Below, piece by piece: positions 9,385-17,471 of a DNA stretch of 35,648 nt. The stretch covers positions 1 to 35,648 of the forward strand of contig JAJZZP010000121.1 of NCBI GenBank assembly GCA_021797515.1, given 5' to 3'. This stretch comes from Bacillota bacterium (lineage in GTDB: Bacteria > Bacillota > Sulfobacillia > Sulfobacillales > Sulfobacillaceae). The position numbers and the translations under genes were made by a program. Positions within the stretch are counted from its first letter, which is position 1. Every line of letters begins with the position of its first letter. The notes under the pieces are model-generated. The model saw only the letters and a program-made list of their open reading frames with translations, did no database searches and was not told the DNA's origin.

Positions 9385-10787
9385 CGGTTACGCCCTCCCA
9401 CTAAACACCGTTCAATTCGCAGAGATGGTGCGTGATGGCTTACTGGTAATGGCATTTGTCCAGCCTTTCCGCATCCGCCTCCTCCTTCATAACGTGTAAA
9501 ATCGTTGCCCACTGCAGTAATCTGAGCTAGTGTACTAAACACGTTTCCGGTTAATACTGCGTTTCGCAAGGGTCGAGTAATTTGCCCGTTTTCGATCAGG
9601 TACGCTTCTGCCGCCAAAAAGGTAAAAAGTTCCCCATTGGTTTGTCCACCGTGACTTCCTTTAGCGTAAATCCCCTTTTCAATCCCCTGGAATAAGTCCT
9701 CAAAAGATGTGTTTCCGGGAGCAATTACGGTGTTGCGCATACGTACAATTGGTGGAAAACGGTAATGTAGGGCACGCGCATTTCCTGTGGGAAGTTCGCC
9801 CAATTGAGCTGCTGTTTCACGAGAATGCAAACGTCCTACCAGGATCCCATCTTTGATCAGATCGATATCGGTAGCCGGAATTCCTTCATCGTCCACTGGT
9901 AGGTATCCTCGGCTGCCCAAGTCTCGCCCCGTGTCGTAGATATGAAGATTAGCTGGCCCAAAATGTCTTCCAATTTGCATCTCAGCAAGGAGTCCAGGGT
10001 CGCCGACTTGGCCGTCGGCTTCACTCAGATGCCCAAACGCCTCATGAGCAAAGACACCCGCAAGATGAGGATCTACCACTACTGTGTATTCGCCTCCCAC
10101 AATTTCTGGAGCATCCAGCAATGCTACCGCGGTGACCGCGGCCTCACAGACGGCGTCATCCAAACCGCGGACCACCCCAAAATCATTAGAGGAACCAAAA
10201 GATACCCCGCGTTGAGCGATTCCGGTCCGGTCGCGCGCGATTACCAAAATATTGCCCCCTAAATCAAGTTTTTCTTGTTCAATGGCTGTCCCCCGGTTGT
10301 TGACGAACCACAGATGGCGATATCTGTCGAAATATCTCCCAGTAGTAGATTTGATTAATGGATGGATGCTTCGAGCCACCTCAGCATAATGGAGTAGCAA
10401 TGCCACTTTATTCTCCAATGACACCGCCAATGGGTCTTCTCTGGTTTCCAAACGTTGGATCATGCGCACCGGTCGGGTGTCTGCCATGCGGAACGGACTT
10501 GCCTGACCCTGTCCCCATTTTGCGAGTAAAATTGCTTCGTCCACATGACGACCTATGTCGTCCCATCCATCAAAGTGCACAAATCCTACAACGCCGTTGG
10601 CAAATACCCGCACATTGCCTCCTACATCCACCACATGCGTTTGATGAAGAACACGGTCATTTAAGGTATCAATCTGGGATGTCTCATTAAATTCGAGACG
10701 AATCTCGACTTCGTCCACATCCGCCCGCGCCGCAAACGCATTTAACGATGATAGGATGCCCTCATCGACTGGATGTCTAACCGACAT
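9381..10787 (-). CDS. tldD: TldD-like zinc metallopeptidase
   Basis: This is the catalytic subunit of a TldD/TldE peptidase, 468 residues. It has the HExxxH zinc motif as HEAFGH (H248, E249, H253), the preceding TVVVDPHLAGVFA strand-helix, and the C-terminal GGGGCGKAGQMPLPVS whose Cys corresponds to the third metal ligand region. The start ATG 10787 has GGGAGG 7 nt upstream. It is the first gene of the long minus-strand operon. A perfect 9-bp inverted repeat with a TATAAA box next to it lies 50-100 nt upstream. No RiPP precursor or maturase was found nearby, so peptide turnover is the simplest role. Confidence 0.92.
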   Translation of the reverse strand: MSVRHPVDEGILSSLNAFAARADVDEVEIRLEFNETSQIDTLNDRVLHQTHVVDVGGNVRVFANGVVGFVHFDGWDDIGRHVDEAILLAKWGQGQASPFRMADTRPVRMIQRLETREDPLAVSLENKVALLLHYAEVARSIHPLIKSTTGRYFDRYRHLWFVNNRGTAIEQEKLDLGGNILVIARDRTGIAQRGVSFGSSNDFGVVRGLDDAVCEAAVTAVALLDAPEIVGGEYTVVVDPHLAGVFAHEAFGHLSEADGQVGDPGLLAEMQIGRHFGPANLHIYDTGRDLGSRGYLPVDDEGIPATDIDLIKDGILVGRLHSRETAAQLGELPTGNARALHYRFPPIVRMRNTVIAPGNTSFEDLFQGIEKGIYAKGSHGGQTNGELFTFLAAEAYLIENGQITRPLRNAVLTGNVFSTLAQITAVGNDFTRYEGGGGCGKAGQMPLPVSHHAPSLRIERCLVGGRNR

Positions 10788-10841
10788 GTTCTCGCCTCCC
10801 TCTGCCTTGACTCCTTTGACTACCCAAAGACATCCTGCATG

Positions 10842-10881
10842 TTTATACAGTGGGTATTGGCATGTGTTTCTGTGCCAATAC
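10842..10881 (-). promoter_or_regulatory. Candidate promoter and operator of the tldD operon
   Basis: A perfect inverted repeat GTATTGGCA / TGCCAATAC (10854-10862 and 10873-10881, 10-nt spacer) lies upstream of tldD. On the minus strand a TATAAA hexamer (10847-10842) follows it by 6 nt, so the repeat would occupy the -35 region. I find no good -35 hexamer, which is what one expects of an activator-dependent promoter or an operator. The regulator is not identifiable from the window. Confidence 0.45.
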
Positions 10882-10976
10882 TGATTTTCCTCCTCGAAAT
10901 ACAGGATTGCTTTTTAATCGAATCTTGCCCGACATCAAAGGTGCAAGGACGTATTACTTAGACGTAGACCGCCAAC

Positions 10977-11814
10977 ATGGCCCAAGCTGGTTTCGCGGTG
11001 TCGTTAAACTGGTCCGCTGTTAAACTTCATCCCGGGGCCTGGGCTTCCATCTCATCGATTCCGCGAAACCCCTTTTTGGCCATCGCCGGGGATTTACACC
11101 TGGGTTGGGTAATTCCGATCACCATTATTGGACCGTTTGTGACGGGGTATATCTATCAAGGGGCGGGCAGTCGAGTACTGTTGGCGATCTCACGCAGCGG
11201 TTTTGTGAGCGCCAAATTGCGTGAGATCTCCGAGGAGTATGCCATTCCCCTGTGGGCTCTGGCAGCCCTGGCAATTATCGGGGCGCTATTAGCTTTCGTA
11301 TCAGCGCCATTTCCGACCATTTACAGCTTGATAAGTGACGCGGTGGTGGCCGGTTATCTTGGTCTGGCGACAAACCCGGTTGTCATGTTCACCCTGCGGA
11401 AGAATGGCCGAAAGCCGAAGTCCGCCATTTGGGGAGGCTCGACCTTCGCTGTTCTAGCCTTTGCTTCGGTCTCGTTAATCGTCTATTGGAGCGGTTGGCC
11501 ATCAGTGCCTTATGCGGTGGCGTTGATTACCATTGGGTCTCTGATATTCGGCATTATCTACAAGGTAAAGCATCACTTCCGCAATGCGGTATGGTATATG
11601 GCGTAACATTGTGTTTTTAACCCTCATGACCTATATCGGTGGTGTGGGCGCTAAAAGCGTTGTCAACATTGACTTGGGCAGTTTAATTGTGGTGCTGGTG
11701 TCGGTTCTCGGGTTTCTTCCCTGGGGAGTCGCTGCCCGGATGGGACAATCGGAGATGGATCAGGCACACCAGCAAAATGGCATCATCATAGGACAAAGCC
11801 AAGCGAGCCCGTGA
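10977..11814 (+). pseudogene. Broken amino-acid permease (APC superfamily)
   Basis: The frame 10977-11606 encodes about six hydrophobic segments. They include GSRVLLAISRSGFVSAKL followed by YAIPLWAL, typical of the middle of APC-type permeases (TM7-8 region). The N-terminal half is absent, with an in-frame stop at 10965. At 11590-11605 the frame ends early; the natural continuation (YGIWRNIVFLTLMTYIGGVG) is in another frame and runs to 11814. The break coincides with a GGTATGGTAT sequence, and loss of one 5-bp GGTAT unit would explain the shift. It probably once belonged with the downstream dehydratase-like gene. It is not functional as it stands. Confidence 0.75.
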
Positions 11815-11844
11815 CATGGGGCTGACCAAGGCTGCGGTTGTTTA

Positions 11845-11873
11845 GCAGTGGGGGATATTTTTTCCCCCACTGC
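11845..11873 (+). promoter_or_regulatory. Strong hairpin just before the ribosome-binding site
   Basis: A perfect 11-bp inverted repeat GCAGTGGGGGA / TCCCCCACTGC encloses a 7-nt T-rich loop. It ends only 5 nt before the AAGGAGG (11879-11885) of the dehydratase-like gene. It lacks a following T-run, so it is a poor intrinsic terminator on the plus strand. It could be an RNA element protecting the 5' end or affecting translation, or a DNA operator. Confidence 0.55.
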
Positions 11874-11893
11874 CTTATAAGGAGGCAGATACT

Positions 11894-13345
11894 ATGAAGA
11901 CAGCAGACGAGTATGTAGAGAGTCTTCGCCAACTCAACCCCGAAGTGTATTTTATGGGGGAACGGATTAAGAATGTGGTTGACCATCCCGCTTTTCGCCC
12001 TCACATTAACTCGGCGTCCGTGACGTACAAGATAGCACACATGGCGGAGCATCGGGATATTGCTACCGCGACGTCACACCTGACTGGCGAACGCATCAAT
12101 CGATGGACCCATATCCCCCAAACTCAGGAAGACTTGGTGAATAAGGTTAAAATGCTGCGAATTGCGGGTCAGATTACGGGAACTTGTTTTCAGCGCTGCG
12201 TAGGGATGGATGCGTTAATCTCGCTCTATTCGATAACGCACGACATGGATCGGGAACTCAACACATCGTATCACGAGAGATTTCGCCAATTTCTGATTCG
12301 CACCCAGCAAGAGGATTTGATGACTGACGGCGCAATGACTGATCCCAAAGGGGACCGATCCAAGCGCCCGTCGGAACAGCACGATCCGGATCTCTTTGTC
12401 CGCGTGGTAGAGCGGCGACCCGATGGCATTGTGGTGCGCGGGGCCAAAATGCATCAGACTGGCGCGACCAATTCGCATCAAATATTGGTATTGCCCGGTC
12501 AGTCGATGACAGAATCTGACCGTGACTATGCCATTGCATTTGCCACGCCGGTGAATGCACCCGGCGTGATTTTTGTGTTTGGGCGCCAAGTGAACGATAG
12601 TCGAAAATGGGAAGGGCGTTTGGATCAGGGAAACCCCCGCTACGGCAGTGTTGGTGGAGAGTCGCTCATTATTTTCGATAACGTGTTTGTTCCCTGGGAA
12701 CAGGTTTTTCTTTGTGGTGAAACCGAGTATACAGGGACGCTAGTGGATCGCTTTGCCTCGTATCACCGGCAAAACTATGGCGCTTGCAAATCGGGGAATC
12801 TAGATGTGCTTATTGGAGCTGCCACCAGTGTTGCTGATATGCAAGGCACGCTCAAGGCGTCCCATGTAAAAGACAAATTGGGCGAGATGGCGCATCTCGC
12901 GGAGACTATGTATAGCGGGGCCCTGGCTTGTTCGTTTCATTCCTCTACGTTGGAAAGCGGTGTGGCCTTTGTGGACCCGTTGTTGGCCAGCACCTCGAAG
13001 CTTAACACGGCCCGGTATTACCCTGAAGTCACAAAACTGGCTCAAGATATTGCTGGCGGCTTCGTGGCCACAATGCCCGGAGAGCAAGAGCTCGATAACC
13101 CTCGGGTTGGCCACTTTGTGAAGAAGTATTATCAAACCAAGGCGAACACGGATCCGGTGGAACGGATGCGCATGGGACGCCTGATGGAAAACATGACCGG
13201 GGCCACCTCCATGATCGAGTGTATGCATGGGGCGGGGTCGCCGCAGGCTCAAAAGGTCGTTGTGCAACGCACCATTAACTGGCAGCAGAAACGGGAGCTT
13301 GCCCATAAAATCATTCATGCGGATCCATTTGCTGACGATGAATGA
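11894..13345 (+). CDS. 4-hydroxybutyryl-CoA dehydratase family [4Fe-4S]/FAD enzyme
   Basis: The 483-residue protein has the acyl-CoA-dehydrogenase-like fold shared by HpaB monooxygenases and 4-hydroxybutyryl-CoA dehydratase (AbfD). All residues that distinguish the dehydratase are present. The iron-sulfur ligands appear as C98-x3-C102 and H291-x6-C298. The other active-site residues, as I recall them for the Clostridium aminobutyricum enzyme (Q101, T190, E257, Y296, K300, E455), appear as Q100, T189, E256, Y295, K299 and E442 (in ECMHGAGSPQAQ). The one-residue offset is constant up to K299. HpaB monooxygenases lack the cluster cysteines. The family removes water from unactivated beta-carbons through ketyl radicals. 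The start ATG has AAGGAGG 8 nt upstream. No CoA ligase or transferase is adjacent, so the substrate may not be 4-hydroxybutyryl-CoA. An HpaB-like label would be misleading. Confidence 0.88.
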   Translation: MKTADEYVESLRQLNPEVYFMGERIKNVVDHPAFRPHINSASVTYKIAHMAEHRDIATATSHLTGERINRWTHIPQTQEDLVNKVKMLRIAGQITGTCFQRCVGMDALISLYSITHDMDRELNTSYHERFRQFLIRTQQEDLMTDGAMTDPKGDRSKRPSEQHDPDLFVRVVERRPDGIVVRGAKMHQTGATNSHQILVLPGQSMTESDRDYAIAFATPVNAPGVIFVFGRQVNDSRKWEGRLDQGNPRYGSVGGESLIIFDNVFVPWEQVFLCGETEYTGTLVDRFASYHRQNYGACKSGNLDVLIGAATSVADMQGTLKASHVKDKLGEMAHLAETMYSGALACSFHSSTLESGVAFVDPLLASTSKLNTARYYPEVTKLAQDIAGGFVATMPGEQELDNPRVGHFVKKYYQTKANTDPVERMRMGRLMENMTGATSMIECMHGAGSPQAQKVVVQRTINWQQKRELAHKIIHADPFADDE

Positions 13346-13383
13346 GTGAAGAGGGAAAAACTCAGCAAGCGGGAGGCGCAACA

Positions 13384-14529
13384 GTGGAGACTCAAGATGT
13401 GGTTATTGTCGGTGCGGGTTTGGTCGGGCTGTCCGTCGCTTATCATTTGGCGACTAAAGGAGTAACCCGGGTGGTAGTGTTGGATCGGGAATCCATGTGG
13501 GCCAACGGGTCGTCGGGACGAAGTGCCGGAGGAGTTCGGTTGGAATTCTCACATCCCAGCAGCATCAAGTTTTCCCAGTACGGTTTGGATGTGATTCGTG
13601 ATTTCGAAGGAACTTTTGGCATGTCAGCGTCATTCAACCCCTGTGGATACTTGTTTTTAACCAAGGATTCCAACCGTTGGGAAAAAATGCGAGAACTGGC
13701 TTCGATGCAGCAATCCTTAAACGTTCCCGTCGAGGTACTGTCTCGGGAGGAGATAGGGCGGCGGTTTAGCTATATTGATATGCCGGATCTAATTGGGGGA
13801 ACATTTTGCGGAGAAGATGGGGTTGCGGATCCGGGAACGGTCGCCTATGGTTTTGCACGGCGGGCCCAAGAACTAGGGGTGGAGATTCGCCTGGGTACGG
13901 AAGTGACGGGTATTACCGTGGAGCACGGGAGGATAGCAGGGGTTCTGACGACAGGAGGCCCCATTCGAAGTGCTTGCGTTGTCAACGCAGCGGGCCCTTT
14001 GGCCAGGAGAATAGGGGCTATGGCGGGCGTCGACATCCCGGTTTTTCCGTATCGCCGGAGCATTTATGTCACAGAGGCCTTTGATGGGCTGCCGGCAGAA
14101 ATGCCTATGACCTTAGAATTTGAAACGACGTCATATATTCGGCGGGAAGGGCAATCCATACTCATGGGCATGTCCGATCCCAGCGAGCCCAGTAGCGAGA
14201 ATATCGAAACCGACAGGGAGTCATTAGAAAAACTCATCACGACTGTGCTGTCATGGGTACCCGGTTTGGAGAAAGCGTCTATCATGCGAGGATGGGCAGG
14301 CCTCTATGAAGTGTCTCCCGATGATTCAGCCATCATTGGTGAGGTTGAAACGCGACCGGGGTTTTATTGCGCTAACGGTTTTAGTGGCCATGGATTTATG
14401 CATTCGCCGGCGGCTGGCCGAGTCATTGCTGAACTCATTGCCGGGGAGTCTCCGTTTGTTGATATCACGCCGTTTAAATTAGAGCGTTTTCGAAACCAGC
14501 GAGAAACCCCGGAGTCATTTGTTATTTGA
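13384..14529 (+). CDS. FAD-dependent oxidoreductase, DAO/sarcosine oxidase beta-like
   Basis: This is a flavoprotein of the D-amino-acid oxidase superfamily. The N-terminus carries the dinucleotide-binding motif VVIVGAGLVGLSVAYHL followed by an acidic residue at the end of the second strand. It has the GSSGRSAGGVR segment contacting FAD and a C-terminal YCANGFSGHGFMHSPAAG like sarcosine or glycine oxidases. The frame opens at ATG 13342, overlapping the previous stop as ATGA. GTG 13384, with GGGAGG 7 nt upstream, gives a conventional N-terminus of 381 residues and is preferred. It most likely oxidises a secondary or N-methyl amine or an amino acid. Its tight coupling with the dehydratase-family gene suggests a shared pathway that I cannot name. 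Confidence 0.85.
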   Translation: METQDVVIVGAGLVGLSVAYHLATKGVTRVVVLDRESMWANGSSGRSAGGVRLEFSHPSSIKFSQYGLDVIRDFEGTFGMSASFNPCGYLFLTKDSNRWEKMRELASMQQSLNVPVEVLSREEIGRRFSYIDMPDLIGGTFCGEDGVADPGTVAYGFARRAQELGVEIRLGTEVTGITVEHGRIAGVLTTGGPIRSACVVNAAGPLARRIGAMAGVDIPVFPYRRSIYVTEAFDGLPAEMPMTLEFETTSYIRREGQSILMGMSDPSEPSSENIETDRESLEKLITTVLSWVPGLEKASIMRGWAGLYEVSPDDSAIIGEVETRPGFYCANGFSGHGFMHSPAAGRVIAELIAGESPFVDITPFKLERFRNQRETPESFVI

Positions 14530-14870
14530 ACCCAATGCCCGCGGCGGCGGGTCCCCGGTGGCGCATTTTGGGGGGCATGCCCGTCATAATTTCTTTGACG
14601 AGACTTATCGCAAATTATGGGTTTATCTTACACTTCAACACTGTGGGAAGCAACTGGGGGGTCGCCCGACCTCACGAGTTTGCGTTGGCTACCATCCAAT
14701 TGCTCCCGCTCGGGGAACCCCTGTGAGGCCGCAGTCTCCACGGATTGACGAACCAAGGGCCCTCAATGTTCCCTGTTTAGGGTTAAGCGCAGAAGCCCCG
14801 TATTTCCATCTTAAATAGAACCATTAGAATCATCATGCTTCAGAACTGATTGGACTGCCTCCTGCTTGTG
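14530..14870. other. Convergent intergenic region
   Basis: The region separates two converging genes. A short GC-rich hairpin (CCCGC / GCGGG, 14538-14542 and 14547-14551) follows the oxidoreductase stop, with only a weak ATTTT further on, so it is at best a marginal terminator. I see no gene in the remainder. Confidence 0.4.
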
Positions 14871-16562
14871 CTATCGCGTGGGGGGACGAGTGGCACCCAA
14901 CAGCGGCGTGTCGAATCGTTCACCGAATGCTTCCAGAGTTTGTTGGGCTTTTTCATAACCCGCATCGGCATGTCGGACTACACCGATTCCTGGGTCGTTC
15001 CAAAGGACCCGGGCCAGACGTTCTGCGCTGTCTTCGGACCCGTCGGCCACGGTGTTGGCACCCGCGTGCAGTGAATAGCCGATGCCGGTACCGCCCCCGT
15101 GATGAAATGCGACCCAATGGGCCCCTGACGCCACGTTGAGCAATGCGTTTAAGATGGGCCAGTCGGCGATGGCATCCGACCCATCTAGCATGGCTTCGGT
15201 TTCGCGATAGGGTGAGGCTACCGACCCGGTGTCATGATGATCGCGGCCAAACACGATCGGTGCTTCCAGTTCCCCGTGCGCTACCATCTCATTGACTTGG
15301 AGTCCGAAGGTGTCGCGCTCGCCTTGTCCCATATAGGCGATACGGGCTGGCAACCCTTGAAAATGAATGTATTTACGCGCCAGCGTAAACCATCGCCGCA
15401 GAAGCGGATTTTCGCCGAAAAGGGACAAGGCGAGATCGTCCAGCCGATAAATGTCCTCGGGTTTTCCCGAAAGAGCGGCCCAGCGAAACGGACCCTTTCC
15501 TTGGCTAAACAATTCGCGTAGGTACGCGGGCACGTAGCCCGGAATGTCAAAAGCATCCGCGACCCCCTGGTCCCACGCTTCCCGACGAATGTTGTTGCCA
15601 TAGTCAAACGTCAGTGCCCCGCGGCCTTGAAGGATGAGCAGACGGCGGACATGTTCAGCAATGGATGCCCGCGAACGGCGTAAATATTCCGCAGGATCTT
15701 GTGTTCGGAGTATCGCCGCTTGGGCAACCGTGTATCCATCGGGAATGTACCCTACCAGCGGATCGTGCGCGGCGGTCTGATCGGACAAGACATCTGGCAC
15801 AACGCTCTGTTGGATGAGATAGTCTAACAGCGCATTAGCATGGCACTGAACCCCAATGGTGCAGGATTCCCCGGTGGCCTTGGCCTGTAACGCCCGGCTG
15901 ACTGCTGCTGAAATGCTGGTGAAGCTGAGGTCAAGATAACCGGAGTCAATGCGACGCTGGATGCGTTCTGGATCCACTTCGCTAATCAGTGCAACGCCGT
16001 CCAACATTTTGGCTGCCAAGGGCTGGGCGCCGCCCATCCCGCCCAGCCCAGCCGACACATAGAGGCGGCCCTGGAGGTTGTCTGTGCCGAAGTGCTGTGC
16101 CGCGAGGGCGACCAAGGTTTGAAAGGTACCTTGGATGACTCCCTGGCTGCCAATGTAAATCCACGATCCCGCCGTCATTTGCCCAAACATCGTCAGCCCG
16201 AGATCTTCCAACCGGTTAAACTCTTCCAGAGTGGCCCACTTTCCGACGAGATTGCTGTTGGCGATTAAAACCCGCGGGGATACGGGCTGAGTGCGAAATA
16301 CCGCCACGGGCTTACCGGATTGAATCAGCAACGTTTCATCGTTTTCCAGCCGCAGTAGCGTCTGCACAATCTTGTCATATGCCGCCCAGGACCGCGCGGC
16401 TCGACCGCGCCCTCCATACACAATTAACTGGGCGGGGTTTTCCCCGACTGCCGGATCTAAGTTATTCATCAGCATCCGGAGCGCGCCTTCTTGTCCCCAT
16501 CCCCGACAATGTAGCATGGCACCGCGCGGCGCTTCAATATGATCGTGTTGGAACCAATTCAT
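14871..16562 (-). CDS. hutU: Urocanase family hydratase (urocanase or thiourocanate hydratase)
   Basis: The protein has 563 residues, normal for urocanase, an NAD+-dependent hydratase using NAD as an electrophile. Clear family motifs are [11 protein letters not shown] (NAD loop), [33 protein letters not shown] and [15 protein letters not shown]. The motif that usually reads GLPARICW is GLPARIAY, so the conserved Cys (Cys410 in Pseudomonas putida) is Ala409. The open frame continues upstream, but ATG 16562 has AGGAGG 8 nt before it and matches family length. It is the last gene of the RpiR-led minus-strand operon and lies opposite the MIO-less histidase homologue. Thiourocanate is therefore a plausible substrate, as inference. 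No hutI or hutG is present in the window. Confidence 0.9.
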   Translation of the reverse strand: MNWFQHDHIEAPRGAMLHCRGWGQEGALRMLMNNLDPAVGENPAQLIVYGGRGRAARSWAAYDKIVQTLLRLENDETLLIQSGKPVAVFRTQPVSPRVLIANSNLVGKWATLEEFNRLEDLGLTMFGQMTAGSWIYIGSQGVIQGTFQTLVALAAQHFGTDNLQGRLYVSAGLGGMGGAQPLAAKMLDGVALISEVDPERIQRRIDSGYLDLSFTSISAAVSRALQAKATGESCTIGVQCHANALLDYLIQQSVVPDVLSDQTAAHDPLVGYIPDGYTVAQAAILRTQDPAEYLRRSRASIAEHVRRLLILQGRGALTFDYGNNIRREAWDQGVADAFDIPGYVPAYLRELFSQGKGPFRWAALSGKPEDIYRLDDLALSLFGENPLLRRWFTLARKYIHFQGLPARIAYMGQGERDTFGLQVNEMVAHGELEAPIVFGRDHHDTGSVASPYRETEAMLDGSDAIADWPILNALLNVASGAHWVAFHHGGGTGIGYSLHAGANTVADGSEDSAERLARVLWNDPGIGVVRHADAGYEKAQQTLEAFGERFDTPLLGATRPPTR

Positions 16563-16599
16563 GAGTAAAACCTCCTCGTAATGATTTGTCAGATATCTG

Positions 16600-17471
16600 G
16601 ATCTTCGTGCTGCACCGCATACCCCACATGGCCCCCTAAACGGGTCCTTTGTCCACGGAATTAGAGCCGGGTGCTGAAGGTCGATACCACTGAAGTTGGT
16701 CCAGTATGACATCACGACCTGGCGCACGCCTTTATGCACGAGGGGCCGCCCTGCGCATTTCTTCACACACACCGGCCCGGTGGTGACTATCCCTATGTCC
16801 GTGATCACGCGCCCGTCCAGCAAGCCGTGCAGGCAATGAGGCGATACCGTCAGCTAGGAAAAGATTGCGCGGGTGGCAGGCCTATTGGGTCTGGAGCGTG
16901 GCCACCCAATTCATCGCAACGGCCGCCCGCAATACGAAATGGGCGGCGATCGTCTCGGGTCCCATCCCAATGACCGCCTGACATGTGGCCCCATTCGGGC
17001 GAGGACCTCGGCCACTTCGTTTGACGGCCTCGTCGAGGCTGCCTCAATAGGCGGGAGGCGCTCCCTCCCAATCGCAAAAGGTGCGTGCCAGTACCCACCG
17101 CATTCCCGCGTGATGCGCGGATAGGATGATGGCCGACTATTGTCGAGCCCAGAACCGTGAATGTAAAAGAATTCGGCTGGTGTGGCCATTCCCGATGGGA
17201 GCATTTCTATAACGGCCCGTTTGCTGTCAAGATACGGGGCCTGCGGCGCGAGATGGGGAGTGATGGGGTACAGAGCCTGATCCCCCCGGTGGAGAAAAGG
17301 CTGATCGGTACCACGTTCCCGTGCCCAGTGCTGAGATGGATACTCGGTGGCTATCGTGTGACGTTCGCCCACCGCAACGATCCGCCCAGTCTCCTCGTTG
17401 TCAATTACCGCCCCGTCTTGCTTCAGTTGGTCCGCTGTACAGCCATAGGCCGAATTATAGCGACGCCACAT
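16600..17471 (-). pseudogene. Decayed metal-dependent amidohydrolase (TRZ/ATZ type)
   Basis: The frame starting at ATG 17471 keeps an excellent ribosome-binding site (AGGAGG, 9 nt spacing) and a recognisable N-terminus with TGRIVAVGERHTIATEYP, followed by DQALYPITPHLAP and AVIEMLPSGMATPAEFFYIHG. These match the start of TRZ/ATZ-type amidohydrolases (the family of 8-oxoguanine deaminase and chlorohydrolases). About 25-30 residues that should hold the HxH metal motif are missing between EYP and GTDQPF. A segment resembling the family C-terminus (VHKGVRQVV ... SGIDLQH) lies in another frame near 16740-16670. The whole remnant is roughly 870 bp, against about 1.3 kb for an intact gene. The start overlaps the carbamoylase stop by 17 nt, so it was an operon member. 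HutF-like formiminoglutamate deiminase is a less likely alternative. Confidence 0.6.

Noticed and set aside
9942-10690. Open frames antisense to tldD
   Set aside because: They are shadows of a well-supported gene, with no ribosome-binding sites or family motifs.
9381-10787. RiPP biosynthesis locus around TldD/TldE
   Set aside because: No precursor peptide, radical SAM, YcaO or lanthipeptide-type gene is present nearby.
11845-11873. Hairpin as an intrinsic terminator of the permease
   Set aside because: There is no T-run after the 3' arm on the plus strand; the Ts are in the loop.
11894-13345. Annotation as 4-hydroxyphenylacetate 3-monooxygenase (HpaB)
   Set aside because: The protein has the four iron-sulfur ligands and the other active-site residues of 4-hydroxybutyryl-CoA dehydratase, which HpaB enzymes lack.
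16563-16823. N-terminal extension of the urocanase frame
   Set aside because: Family length and a strong AGGAGG before ATG 16562 show the extension is not translated as part of urocanase; it instead carries amidohydrolase C-terminal similarity.
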